64,000 bases of DNA, from the NCBI RefSeq assembly GCF_900188025.1, contig NZ_FZNO01000021.1, forward strand, positions 1 through 64,000. Reading direction: 5' to 3'. The translations under genes and the position numbers were made by a program. This DNA is from Blastococcus mobilis. Lineage in GTDB: Bacteria > Actinomycetota > Actinomycetes > Mycobacteriales > Geodermatophilaceae. Shown piece by piece: positions 42,774 to 50,977 of the stretch (the first letter of the stretch is position 1; every line of letters begins with the position of its first letter). The notes beneath the pieces are model-generated. The model did not search any database and had not been told where the DNA came from. It worked only from the letters and a program-made list of their open reading frames with translations.

Positions 42774-43775
42774 TCAGCCGACGGCGAGGTCGGTCAGGAA
42801 GTAGGCGGCGGCGGCCACGATGCCGGCTGCGGGGAGCGTGACGACCCACGCGACCACGATGTTGCCGGCCACACCCCAGCGCACGGCGGAGAGTCGCCGG
42901 GTCGAGCCGACGCCCATGATCGAGGTGGTCGTGATGTGCGTCGTCGAGACGGGGACGGCGAACACGGTCGCGGTGGTCACCATGACGCTCGAGGCCACCG
43001 TCTGGGCGGCGAAGCCGCCGGCGGGGCTGAGCTGGATGATCCGCCGGCCCATCGTGCGCATGATGCGGAACCCCCCGGCGTAGGTTCCGGCACTGATCGC
43101 GGCAGCAGCGGCGAGCACCACCCAGAACGGCACCTCGAAGCTGTCGATCTCCCCGGCGGTGAACAGCGCCAGGGTGATGATGCCCATCGTCTTCTGGGCG
43201 TCCTGCATGCCGTGCCCGAGAGCCATCGTCGCCGAGCTGACGATCTGCGCGTAGCGGAAGTTGCGATTGGCCTTGGTCACGTGCGCCCGGCGGAAGGTCC
43301 ACAGGAGCACCAGCATGAACAGGTAGCCCAGCCCGAACCCGACCAGCGGCGAGACGATCATCGGGACGATGACCTTGTTGAAGACACCCATCCACTGGAC
43401 CGAGTGCGCGGCGGCCAGCGCGGCGCCGACGAGCCCGCCGATCAGCGCGTGGGAGGACGACGACGGCAGCCCGTACCACCAGGTGATCATGTTCCAGGTG
43501 ATCGCCCCGATGAGCGCGGCGAAGACGATCTCCAGGCCGTTGTTGCCCTCGGGAGGATCGATGATCCCCGCGCCGACGGTCTTGGCCACCTCGGTCGAGA
43601 GCAGCGCCCCGACCAGGTTCATGACCGCGGCGAGGGCGAGCGCCACGCGCGGGGTGAGCGCCTTGGTGGAGACCGCTACCGCGATGGCGTTGGCGGCGTC
43701 GTGGAAGCCGTTGGTGTAGTCGAAGGCCAGGGCGACCAGGACGATGACGATCAGACCGATGACGGCCGCGTCCAT
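42774..43775 (-). CDS. Inorganic phosphate transporter, Pit family
   Basis: 333 aa with about ten helices. The PiT hallmarks are FDYTNGFHDAANAIAVAVSTKALTPRVALALAA near the N-terminus (GFHDAANAIA) and the second copy in the C-half, MALGHGMQDAQKTMGIITLAL (GH..NDAQK), plus PVSTTHITTTSIMGVGSTRRLSAVRW. It transports metal-phosphate by H+ symport and is the low-affinity phosphate route. It lies six bases downstream of the DUF47 gene, the standard accessory pairing. Confidence 0.95.
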   Translation of the reverse strand: MDAAVIGLIVIVLVALAFDYTNGFHDAANAIAVAVSTKALTPRVALALAAVMNLVGALLSTEVAKTVGAGIIDPPEGNNGLEIVFAALIGAITWNMITWWYGLPSSSSHALIGGLVGAALAAAHSVQWMGVFNKVIVPMIVSPLVGFGLGYLFMLVLLWTFRRAHVTKANRNFRYAQIVSSATMALGHGMQDAQKTMGIITLALFTAGEIDSFEVPFWVVLAAAAAISAGTYAGGFRIMRTMGRRIIQLSPAGGFAAQTVASSVMVTTATVFAVPVSTTHITTTSIMGVGSTRRLSAVRWGVAGNIVVAWVVTLPAAGIVAAAAYFLTDLAVG

Positions 43776-43781
43776 GCGGGG

Positions 43782-44399
43782 TCAGGACTCCTTGACGGCA
43801 ATCGTCTCGACCACGTTGGCGAGGTGCTCGAACGCGTCGGCCGCCTCTTCCAGCTGGTCGGCGACCTCTTTGAGCTTGAGGATCTCCAGGGCGTCGAACT
43901 CGCCGCTGTAGAGCCGGGACAGCAGCCGCCGGTACAGCTTGTCGGCCTCGTTCTCGATCCGGTTGACCTCGATCCAGTAGTCGGAGAGGTCCTTGAGGGT
44001 GCGCAGCCGGGGCATCGCCTCCGCGGTGGTCTGCGCGGCCCGCTGCAGCAGGGCGACCTGCTGGCTCATCTCGGCGGGCAGGGTGCCGAGCCCGGTCAGG
44101 ATGACCAGGTCGGCTGCCGCCTCGACGTAGTCCATGACGTCGTCGAGGTTGCTGGCCAGCGCGTAGATGTCTTCCCGGTCGAACGGCGTGACGAAGCTGG
44201 TGTTCAGCTGCCGGAAGATCGCGTGCGTGGTCTGGTCGGCCGCGTGCTCGAGGTCGCGGAGCTGGATGGCCAGTTCAGCGCGACGCGCGTGGTCGTGGAT
44301 GAAATCGCTGAGGACGTCGGTGGCCGCGACCAGGTTCTCCGCCGAGGCGGTGAACAGCGGGTAGAAGCTCGAGTCCTTGGGGGTCAGGCTGAAGGGCAC
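43782..44399 (-). CDS. DUF47 (PhoU-like) Pit accessory protein
   Basis: 205 aa all-helical protein (PF01865, formerly DUF47). It contains SSFYPLFTASAENLVAATDVLSDFI, HAADQTTHAIFRQLNTSFVTPFDREDIYALASNLDDVMDYVEAAADL and the metal-binding-like NRIENEADKLYRRLLSRLYSG. It regulates the neighbouring Pit permease. I set the start at GTG 44399 (VPFSLTPKDSSFY), because GGAG lies six bases upstream and the family begins there; the longer frame to 44510 adds a Pro/Arg-rich stretch and would overlap the sigma factor gene. Confidence 0.92.
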   Translation of the reverse strand: MPFSLTPKDSSFYPLFTASAENLVAATDVLSDFIHDHARRAELAIQLRDLEHAADQTTHAIFRQLNTSFVTPFDREDIYALASNLDDVMDYVEAAADLVILTGLGTLPAEMSQQVALLQRAAQTTAEAMPRLRTLKDLSDYWIEVNRIENEADKLYRRLLSRLYSGEFDALEILKLKEVADQLEEAADAFEHLANVVETIAVKES

Positions 44400-44506
44400 G
44401 CGTGGCTCCGTGTCGGGGGTGGGGGCCGGGTCGCCGCCGCATCGGAGCGACGCACGGCCGTCGGGCAGCATAGGTGGCCGCGAGATGTCGGACGTGCATC
44501 GAATGG

Positions 44507-45070
44507 TCAACCGTGGGTGGCGCCACCATGGCAGCCGGCGCTCGCCACTCCGTCGAGCGACGCGACGAGATCGGCACGGGCCCGGGCCACCCGGGAGCGG
44601 ATGGTCCCGACCGGGCAGCCGGCGACCTCCGCCGCCTCGGCGTAGGGCAGGCCCAGCAGCTGGGTGAGGACGAAGGCCTCGCGCCGGTCGACGTCGAGCC
44701 GGGCGAGCAGATCGACCACGGTCGCGCCCTCCGCGACGGGATCCGCGCCGCGGGGGCGCGACAGGCTCTCCAGGTCCGCGTCGTCGCGGACGAGGGTCAT
44801 CCGCCGTCGACGACGCGAGCGGAGGGCGTCGGCGCAGACGCGGCGGGCGATGGAGAGCAGCCAGGTGCGCACCGAGGAGCGGTGCTCGAAGCGGTGCAGC
44901 GCCCCGAAGGCGCGCAGGTAGGTCTCCTGCGTGAGGTCGTCGGCGCTGTCACGGTCGCCGAGCGCCGCGCACAGCCGCCAGACGTCGGACTGCGTGGCGC
45001 GGACGAGCGCCGCCGCGGCCAGAGGGTCACCCCCGGCGGCATCGGCCGCGGTGCGCGCCAGGTCGTCCAT
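44507..45070 (-). CDS. ECF-type RNA polymerase sigma factor
   Basis: 187 aa. Region 2 (VRATQSDVWRLCAALGDRDSADDLTQETYLRAFGALHRFEHRSSVRTWLLSIARRVCADALRS) and region 4 (LLARLDVDRREAFVLTQLLGLPYAEAAEVAGCPVGTIRSRVARARADL) are complete, with a short linker and no region 3, as in ECF sigma factors. ATG 45070 (MDDLARTAAD) is preferred; GTG 45094 is possible. It is divergent from a zinc anti-sigma gene, which heads the copper-type cluster. SigC of Mycobacterium has a copper link, so a similar role is plausible but inferred from context. Confidence 0.93.
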   Translation of the reverse strand: MDDLARTAADAAGGDPLAAAALVRATQSDVWRLCAALGDRDSADDLTQETYLRAFGALHRFEHRSSVRTWLLSIARRVCADALRSRRRRRMTLVRDDADLESLSRPRGADPVAEGATVVDLLARLDVDRREAFVLTQLLGLPYAEAAEVAGCPVGTIRSRVARARADLVASLDGVASAGCHGGATHG

Positions 45071-45102
45071 GACCCCATCCTCCCCGTCGCCCACAACCGG
45101 CC

Positions 45103-45131
45103 GGGAACCGGACGGGGCCGGGGAGCGACTA
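45103..45131 (+). promoter_or_regulatory. ECF-type promoter for the copper-type operon
   Basis: GGGAAC (45103-45108), a 17-bp spacer and CGACTA (45126-45131) resemble an ECF -35/-10 pair (GGAAC ... CGT/CGA) and lie seven bases upstream of the anti-sigma ATG. The divergent sigma factor is the obvious candidate to recognise it. Confidence 0.5.
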
Positions 45132-45138
45132 ATGGACC

Positions 45139-45780
45139 ATGCCGTGTTCTCCCTTCCGCGAGGCGATCTCCGCCAGGCTCGACGGTGAAGCCCTCGGGGT
45201 GCCTTCCCGTGAGCTGGACGAGCACCTCGCCGCCTGCGCGGACTGCACCGCCTGGATGGCCGCCGCCACGCTGGTGACCCGCCGGGCGAGACTGGCTCCC
45301 GCGCCTCCGGTGCCCGACCTCACCGCATCGGTGCTCGGCGCCCTGCCCCGCGAGCTGCCGGGGGCCGCCGCGGCCGCCCGGGCCCGGCTGGCCGACTCGG
45401 CACTCCGGCTCGCGCTGGTGGCCGTCGGGATCGCCCAGGCGGCCATGGCGTGGCCGGTGCTGACCTTCGGCGCGGGGGCGATGAGCGCGCCGGTGCACAT
45501 GGCGCACGAGACCGCGGCGTGGAACCTCGCCGTGGCGGCCGCGTTCCTGGCGGTCGCCGCGGGCCCTCGCCTGGCCGCCGGGGCGCTTCCGTTCCTCGGC
45601 TCCTTCGCGGCGCTGCTGGTGCCGGTGACCCTGACCGACCTGGGAGCCGGGCACGTCCACGTGGAACGGGCGGTCGTCCATCTGCTCGTGCTCGCCGGGG
45701 TCGTCCTGGTCGCCGCCGTCGCCTGGCGGGGGCGCCGCCGCCCCGTCGGTGCCTTCGGCGGCCGGCGGGTGCCCGCGTGA
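45139..45780 (+). CDS. Zinc-finger (zf-HC2) anti-sigma factor with membrane domain
   Basis: 213 aa. The ZAS motif H29-x3-C33-x2-C36 (ELDEHLAACADC) with LDGEALG upstream forms the sigma-binding domain at ~1-45. Then come four to five membrane helices (~95-205). The lumenal-side segments include HMAHETAAWN and LGAGHVHVERAVVH, so several His residues could face the outside and sense metal. It probably holds the divergent ECF factor until a signal arrives. It overlaps the CopC-CopD gene by 4 bp (GTGA). Confidence 0.88.
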   Translation: MPCSPFREAISARLDGEALGVPSRELDEHLAACADCTAWMAAATLVTRRARLAPAPPVPDLTASVLGALPRELPGAAAAARARLADSALRLALVAVGIAQAAMAWPVLTFGAGAMSAPVHMAHETAAWNLAVAAAFLAVAAGPRLAAGALPFLGSFAALLVPVTLTDLGAGHVHVERAVVHLLVLAGVVLVAAVAWRGRRRPVGAFGGRRVPA

Positions 45781-47570
45781 GGCGTTCCCTGCCCGTCCTG
45801 CTCCTGCTGGCCGCCCTGCTCGGTGGCTGGTCGGTGGCCGGGGTGGCGACGGCGCCGGCGGCGTCCGCGCACGCCGAGCTGGTCGCCACGGACCCGGGGG
45901 AGGGGGCCCGGCTGGAGCGGTCGCCGGAGCGCATCACGCTGCAGTTCACCGAGGGGGTGTCCCTCGGCTCCGGGTACGCCCGTCTGCTGCAGGCGGACGG
46001 CGCCGTGCTGCCGAGCACGGCCGCCGTGGACGGTGACACGCTGACGATCACCCCGCTCGACGAGCTTCCCCACGACACGGGCTACCTCGTCACCTATCGG
46101 GTGGTGTCGGCCGACTCGCACCCCATCGCCGGTGCCTTCTCCTTCACCGTGGGGGACGCCGACCTGGTGGCCATGACCGCGGCCGGAGCGCAGGACCGCA
46201 CCGATCCGGTCGTCGCCGTCGCGCTTCCGATCAGCCGCTGGGTGGGCTTCGCCGGACTCGCGCTGGCGATCGGTGTCCCCGTGCTGGCGCTGTTCTGCTG
46301 GCCCGGAGGCTGGCACTCGGCCCGGCTCCGCGGCCTGGCCACCGGGGGCGCCGCCGCCCTCGCGGTCAGCGCCCTGCTGACCTTCCTGCTCCAGGGCCCG
46401 TACGCCGGGGCCGCGGGTATCGGTTCCGTCTTCGACCCGTCGTTGCTGTCCGCCACGGCCTCGTCGACGGCCGGCCGGACGTTGCTCGCCCGCGCGCTCT
46501 TCGCCACCGGGCTCGCACTCGTCCTGCTGCCCGTCTGGCGGCGCGGCGTGCCCCCGTCGGGCCGGCGATCGGCGGTGGCCGGCGCGCTGGCGCTCGGGGC
46601 GGTCGTCACCACCGCGGCCATCGGGCACCCGGTGGCCGGGGCCTGGCCGGGGCTCGCGGTGGCCGTCGCGGCGGTGCACGCCGCCGGGATGGCGGTCTGG
46701 CTCGGCGGGTTGGCCGCCCTGCTCGCAGTGGTGCTGCGATCGGGAACGCCGCCGCAGGACCTCGCCGCCATGCTCCCGCCCTGGTCGCGGATCGCGTTCG
46801 GCGCGGTCGCGGCTCTGGTGGTCAGCGGCACCGTGCAGGCCGTCCGTGAGGTGCGGTCCCCGACAGCAGTGTTCGCCACGACGTACGGCTGGCTGCTCGT
46901 CGCGAAGCTGCTGCTGGTGGTCGTCCTGCTGGCCGCGGCCGGCGTCTCCCGGGTCTGGGTGCAGCAGCGACTCGGTGTCCGGCGGGCCCGGGCCCGTGGG
47001 CTCCGCAGCCTCACCGCGCACGCCTTCGCCGCCGGTAGTCCCGGCAGCTCGGGTGTCGCCACCGAGGTGGAAGAGGCCGCGGGGGTACGCGACCGGCTGC
47101 AGTCGGCCGCTGCCGCCGAGCACGTGCCGGCCCTGCGGCGTTCGGTGCTCGTGGAGTTCGCTGTCGCGGCCGTCGTCCTGGCGCTGTCGGCGGTGCTGGT
47201 CGGCACCCCGCCGGCCCGCTCCGCCGTCGCCGAACCGGTGGACGTGCTGCTGCCGTTGCAGGGCAGCGGCGGACCGTCCGGCAGCGTGCAGCTCTCGCTC
47301 GACCCGGCGCGGCCCGGGCCGAACACCCTGCACGTCTACCTCTTCGACGACGCGGGCAGGCCCACCCAGCCCGCCACGATCACCGTCAGCCTGACCGAGC
47401 CGTCCCAGGAGATCGGGCCGCTGGACGTGCCACTGGAACCGGCCGGACCGGGCCACTACGTCTCCGACGGGATGACCATCCCCGGCGCCGGCACGTGGAC
47501 CCTCGCCGTCAGCATCCGGCTGGACGAGTTCACCGCCACCACTGCCCGTACCGAGTTCCCGGTCCGCTGA
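45777..47570 (+). CDS. CopC-CopD fusion copper-resistance/import protein
   Basis: 597 aa. The signal peptide ends ASA, leaving His32 as the first mature residue (HAELVATDPGEG), the canonical CopC N-terminal Cu(II) ligand; a second ligand is His115 in SADSHPIAGAFSF. Residues 32-127 are the CopC beta barrel. About eight membrane helices (~150-400) form the CopD permease (ALPISRWVGFAGLALAIG, AVHAAGMAVWLGGLAALLAVVLRSG). A second extracytoplasmic domain (~485-597) with an FixH/YtkA-like fold closes the protein. GTG 45777 overlaps the anti-sigma stop. Fusion of CopC and CopD is frequent in actinobacteria. Confidence 0.92.
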   Translation: MRRSLPVLLLLAALLGGWSVAGVATAPAASAHAELVATDPGEGARLERSPERITLQFTEGVSLGSGYARLLQADGAVLPSTAAVDGDTLTITPLDELPHDTGYLVTYRVVSADSHPIAGAFSFTVGDADLVAMTAAGAQDRTDPVVAVALPISRWVGFAGLALAIGVPVLALFCWPGGWHSARLRGLATGGAAALAVSALLTFLLQGPYAGAAGIGSVFDPSLLSATASSTAGRTLLARALFATGLALVLLPVWRRGVPPSGRRSAVAGALALGAVVTTAAIGHPVAGAWPGLAVAVAAVHAAGMAVWLGGLAALLAVVLRSGTPPQDLAAMLPPWSRIAFGAVAALVVSGTVQAVREVRSPTAVFATTYGWLLVAKLLLVVVLLAAAGVSRVWVQQRLGVRRARARGLRSLTAHAFAAGSPGSSGVATEVEEAAGVRDRLQSAAAAEHVPALRRSVLVEFAVAAVVLALSAVLVGTPPARSAVAEPVDVLLPLQGSGGPSGSVQLSLDPARPGPNTLHVYLFDDAGRPTQPATITVSLTEPSQEIGPLDVPLEPAGPGHYVSDGMTIPGAGTWTLAVSIRLDEFTATTARTEFPVR

Positions 47571-47592
47571 CCCCCAGCCGACCAGCACATCG

Positions 47593-48342
47593 ATGAACAG
47601 GAGTTCTGTGTCCCTGCCCCGCCCCCTCGCCCGCCTCGCCGTCCTCGGCGCGGCGGTCCTCACCGCGCTGGCGGCCTCGCTCGTCCTCGCCGGCAGCGCG
47701 TCGGCGCACGTGAGCGTGTCCAGCCAGGACGCCGCCCCCGGCGGCTACGGGAAGATCACCTTCCGCGTGCCGAACGAGAGCGACACCGCCAGCACGGTCG
47801 GGCTGCGCATCCAGGTACCGCCGGAGGCCGCGATGCCCTCCTTGCGCACCCAGTCGCTCCCCGGGTGGACGGCCACCCTCACGACGTCCGACCTCGCGGA
47901 GCCGCTGCAGGTCCACGGGGAGGAGGTCAGCTCCTACGTCTCCGTCGTGGAGTTCCGCGCCGAGGCCGGTGCCGGGATCGCGCCGGGAGAGTTCCAGGAG
48001 TTCGCGCTCTCGGGCGGGCCGTTCCCGGAGGCCGGCGCACTCTCCTTCCCCACCGTGCAGCGTTACAGCGACGGTAGTGAGTCGGCCTGGATCGAGCCGT
48101 CGATCGACGGTCAGGAGGAGCCCGAGCGTCCGGCCCCGGTGCTCACCCTCGCCGCAGCCGCCGGTATCGAGGGGACGGCGAGCGAGAGCGCCGGCGAGGG
48201 GCAGGACGACAGCGCCCATGCCGCCGCCGTCGAGGACTCCCCGGGCGGGCTCGCGCTGTTCTTGGCCATCCTCGCCCTGCTGACCGCGGTCGGCGGTGTC
48301 GTCCTCGGCTGGCGGGCCGGCCGACGTACGGTGTCCTCGTGA
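47593..48342 (+). CDS. YcnI-like (DUF1775) copper-binding membrane-anchored protein
   Basis: 249 aa. The signal peptide ends SASA (~38), so His39 becomes the mature N-terminus (HVSVSSQDAAPGGYGKITFRVPNE). In YcnI of Bacillus this His, with an essential Glu and Trp, forms a mono-histidine copper site. The DUF1775 domain runs to ~165; then a linker rich in acidic residues and one C-terminal helix (LALFLAILALLTAVGGVVLG) for membrane anchoring. A start ATG at 47593 lies next to AACAGGAG. The end overlaps the next start by 4 bp. It probably hands copper to the Sco1-type protein that follows. Confidence 0.92.
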   Translation: MNRSSVSLPRPLARLAVLGAAVLTALAASLVLAGSASAHVSVSSQDAAPGGYGKITFRVPNESDTASTVGLRIQVPPEAAMPSLRTQSLPGWTATLTTSDLAEPLQVHGEEVSSYVSVVEFRAEAGAGIAPGEFQEFALSGGPFPEAGALSFPTVQRYSDGSESAWIEPSIDGQEEPERPAPVLTLAAAAGIEGTASESAGEGQDDSAHAAAVEDSPGGLALFLAILALLTAVGGVVLGWRAGRRTVSS

Positions 48343-49022
48343 GTTCCGCCGTCCGCGGTCGCCTGCGCCCGGCGCTGGCGGCACTGTCCCTGTCCGCCGT
48401 CCTGGTCCTGACCGGCTGCGGCAGCGATCCGACCGCCGAGGGGCCGGACGGCGGCGCGGCCGGACACGACCACTCGGACGTCCCGGCCGCCGTCGAGGCC
48501 CCCGAGGACCGGTACGCCGGTCTCGACCTCGCCGAGCCCTACCGCCGTCCCTCGTTCACCCTCACCGACACCACCGGGGCGCCCTTCGACTTCAAGGCCG
48601 CCACGGCGGGCCGGCCCACCCTGTTGTTCTTCGGCTACACGAACTGCCCCGACGTGTGCCCGACGACCATGGCCGATGTCGCGGTCGCCCTGCGCGGACT
48701 CGACGCGGCGGTGGTCGAGGACCTGCAGGTCGTCTTCGTGACCACCGATCCGGCGTTCGACACCCCGGAGGTCCTCGGCGAGTACCTGGGCCGCTTCGCC
48801 GCCGACCTGCCCGTGCCGTTCATCGGGCTGACCGGCGACCAGGAGTCGATCGACCAGGCGCAGCTGTCGACCGGGGTGCCGCTGGCCGAGGACCACGGGC
48901 GGCTGCACTCGTCGTTGCTGCTGCTGTACGGAGCCGACGACGAGGCGCACGTCGCCTTCGACAGCGGCAACACGTCCCGGGACATCGCCGCAGACCTTCG
49001 CCTGGTGGCGGCGGAGGCGTGA
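48339..49022 (+). CDS. SCO1/SenC-type copper chaperone, lipoprotein
   Basis: 227 aa. The lipobox LTGC (Cys27) anchors it outside the membrane. The thioredoxin fold carries CPDVC (Cys103/Cys107) in TLLFFGYTNCPDVCPTTMADV and the distal His190 in GRLHSSLLLLY, the three copper ligands of Sco1 proteins that assemble the CuA site of cytochrome oxidase. A second His-containing patch (AAGHDHSD, near residue 45) is in the linker. GTG 48339 overlaps the YcnI stop; the end overlaps the next GTG. This supports a delivery chain rather than simple efflux. Confidence 0.94.
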   Translation: MSSAVRGRLRPALAALSLSAVLVLTGCGSDPTAEGPDGGAAGHDHSDVPAAVEAPEDRYAGLDLAEPYRRPSFTLTDTTGAPFDFKAATAGRPTLLFFGYTNCPDVCPTTMADVAVALRGLDAAVVEDLQVVFVTTDPAFDTPEVLGEYLGRFAADLPVPFIGLTGDQESIDQAQLSTGVPLAEDHGRLHSSLLLLYGADDEAHVAFDSGNTSRDIAADLRLVAAEA

Positions 49023-50110
49023 GCCGGCCGGCGGCCCGCCTCCTCGTGGTCCTGCTGGCACTGCTGGCCACCGTCGCCGTGTCCGGGCCGGCGGCCGCCC
49101 ACGTCGGTGGCGAGGCCGCCGGGAGCGACTTCGACGCCCGGGTGGTCGCGGTGACCCCGCAGGTTCCCGGCCTCGACGTGCGCGTGCTGCAGTTCGGGGA
49201 CGAGCTGGAGCTGGTCAACCGGACCGGTGCCGAGGTGGTCGTCCCGGGGTACGGCGGCGAGCCCTATCTGCGCATCGGTCCGGACGGCGTCTGGCGCAAC
49301 GCCAACAGCCCGGCGGCCTACATCAATCTGGACCGGTACGCGCAGGTGGATCCGCCCGACCACGCGGGCGCGGACGCCCAGCCCGACTGGCAGCAGGTCT
49401 CGACCGAGCCGCACTACGTCTGGCACGACCACCGCACGCACTGGATGAGCGAGTCGCAACTGCCACCCGCGGTCGCCGCCGACCCCGGCAGCGACCACAC
49501 CGTGTTCGAGTGGACGGTGCCGCTCGTCCACGGCGGAACCCCGGTCGAGGTGTCGGGCGAGCTGACCTGGAGCCCGCCGCCGTCCCCGTGGCTGGTGTGG
49601 CCGCTCTACGCCGCACTGGTCCTGATCGCCCTCACTGCCGGCCTCCTGGCCCGGACGGCACGACCGCTGGGAGCACTGCTGCTGGTCGGGGCCGCCGCGG
49701 CCCTGTGGCACGCAGCAGCGACGCCCGAGCCGCCGGTGAGCGTCGCCTCGCACGCCGGCGCCGTCGTCTCGGCGCTCCTGCCGGCGACGATCGCCGCGCT
49801 CGTGGCCGGCGTCGGGTTCCGCGCGGCCCGGAGGGGACGTGGCGCGATGACCGGCCTGCTCGCCGTCGTCCTCGGCTGGCTCCTGCTGGTGCAGGGTCTG
49901 CCCGACGTCGACGTCCTCTGGACGGCGAACGTGGCCTCGAACGGCCCGCCGGTCATGGCCCGGGGGGCGGTGGCCCTGCTGCTCGCCCTCGGGGCCGGGT
50001 GCGTGGCCGGCGGCATCGCGGCGGTCCGCCGATTCCGTGAGGACACCCCCGGCGACGGCACCGCGCCGTACGACGGCACGACGCCGGGGCGGCCGGTCCC
50101 CGTCGGCTGA
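49019..50110 (+). CDS. Undescribed His-rich exported membrane protein of the copper-type cluster
   Basis: 363 aa. The signal peptide (LLVVLLALLATVAVSGPAAA) ends AAA, so the mature protein should begin His28-Val-Gly, like the CopC and YcnI proteins upstream. The exterior domain (~28-195) contains HYVWHDHRTHWM (residues 132-143: His132, His136, His138, His141, Met143), a likely metal cluster. Then five to six membrane helices (~198-345), including ALWHAAATP. No family is recognised. It closes a chain of GTGA-coupled genes and shares the terminator at 50091. Role in copper handling is inferred from context and residues. Confidence 0.85.
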   Translation: MSRPAARLLVVLLALLATVAVSGPAAAHVGGEAAGSDFDARVVAVTPQVPGLDVRVLQFGDELELVNRTGAEVVVPGYGGEPYLRIGPDGVWRNANSPAAYINLDRYAQVDPPDHAGADAQPDWQQVSTEPHYVWHDHRTHWMSESQLPPAVAADPGSDHTVFEWTVPLVHGGTPVEVSGELTWSPPPSPWLVWPLYAALVLIALTAGLLARTARPLGALLLVGAAAALWHAAATPEPPVSVASHAGAVVSALLPATIAALVAGVGFRAARRGRGAMTGLLAVVLGWLLLVQGLPDVDVLWTANVASNGPPVMARGAVALLLALGAGCVAGGIAAVRRFREDTPGDGTAPYDGTTPGRPVPVG

Positions 50111-50122
50111 CGGGGACCGGCC
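50091..50122. terminator. Bidirectional perfect hairpin terminator
   Basis: GGCCGGTCCCCGTC / GGCT / GACGGGGACCGGCC, 14 perfect base pairs, overlapping the last codons and the stop of the copper-cluster membrane protein and 19 bp beyond the end of the convergent nucleotidyltransferase gene. Confidence 0.8.
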
Positions 50123-50140
50123 GGCCCGGAACCGACGAGG

Positions 50141-50977
50141 TCAGCCGACCTCGGCGACCTCGGCGACGTCGTCGACGACGTGGTTGCGCGTGCCGGGCAG
50201 GAGGGTGTTGGCCCGCTGCAGGTCGGTCTCGAAGTCGACCTCCACCGCGGCGAACCGGGAGATGTCGACCGGACGGAACCGCAGCCCGCGCTCGTCGATC
50301 GCGGTCTCCATGCCGCGCTCGAAGTAGTCCTGGACGTCGCAGGCGCCCAGGTGCTCGATCAGGGCGGACTTGTCGGCGGCGGAGACGAAGTTGATGCCCA
50401 CGGCCTCGCCCAGGCCACCGACCACGGTCTTGGACAGCTCTCGCACGAAGCCCTCACCGTCGAGGGTGTACTTGACCTCCTCGTCGGCGACGGTGTTCGT
50501 GTCGACGCAGACGAAGCTCTGGTCCTCCTGCAGCAAGGGGAGCACGAGCTCGAGGACCGCGGGGTCGAAGACCACGTCGCCGTTGAGCCACAGGACGCCG
50601 CCGTCACGGGAGTTGCTGAGAGCGCGGAGCAGGCTCTTGGAGGTGTTCGTCACGGCGAAGTCGGGGTTGTAGACGAACGTCAGGTCCGGCGCCGCCTGCA
50701 TGATCATCTCGCAGCGGTAGCCGACGACGGCGGTGATCGGCACGTCGGCGCCGAGCACCGTGCGCAGGCCGTCGAGCTGACGGCGCAGGATGGTGCGGCC
50801 GTCGTGCAACGGGGTCAGCGGCTTCGGATGGTCGCGGCCGAGGCGGGTGCCCATGCCGGCGGCCAGGATGACGACCTGCAGCGGCGGCTGGGCGGTGTGC
50901 CGCCGCGTCGAGCGGGACGACGAGCGACCCCGCAGGACGTTGGACAGAACGCGGTCAGAGGTCCGCACGGTTCTCAT
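50141..50977 (-). CDS. LicC-like nucleotidyltransferase (CTP-type)
   Basis: 278 aa. The nucleotidyltransferase signature ILAAGMGTRLGRDHPKPLTPL is at residues ~37-57 (GxGTR and the Lys-Pro pair), with WLNGDVVFDPAVLEL supplying the metal-binding Asp and VEVDFETDLQRANTLL at the end. The closest recognisable type is phosphocholine cytidylyltransferase (LicC), which makes CDP-choline from CTP, so a CDP-activated alcohol phosphate is the likely product. The first 30 residues are basic and possibly disordered. Its start overlaps the TagF-like gene by 23 bp. Last gene of a four-gene operon ending at the 50091 hairpin. Confidence 0.87.
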   Translation of the reverse strand: MRTVRTSDRVLSNVLRGRSSSRSTRRHTAQPPLQVVILAAGMGTRLGRDHPKPLTPLHDGRTILRRQLDGLRTVLGADVPITAVVGYRCEMIMQAAPDLTFVYNPDFAVTNTSKSLLRALSNSRDGGVLWLNGDVVFDPAVLELVLPLLQEDQSFVCVDTNTVADEEVKYTLDGEGFVRELSKTVVGGLGEAVGINFVSAADKSALIEHLGACDVQDYFERGMETAIDERGLRFRPVDISRFAAVEVDFETDLQRANTLLPGTRNHVVDDVAEVAEVG

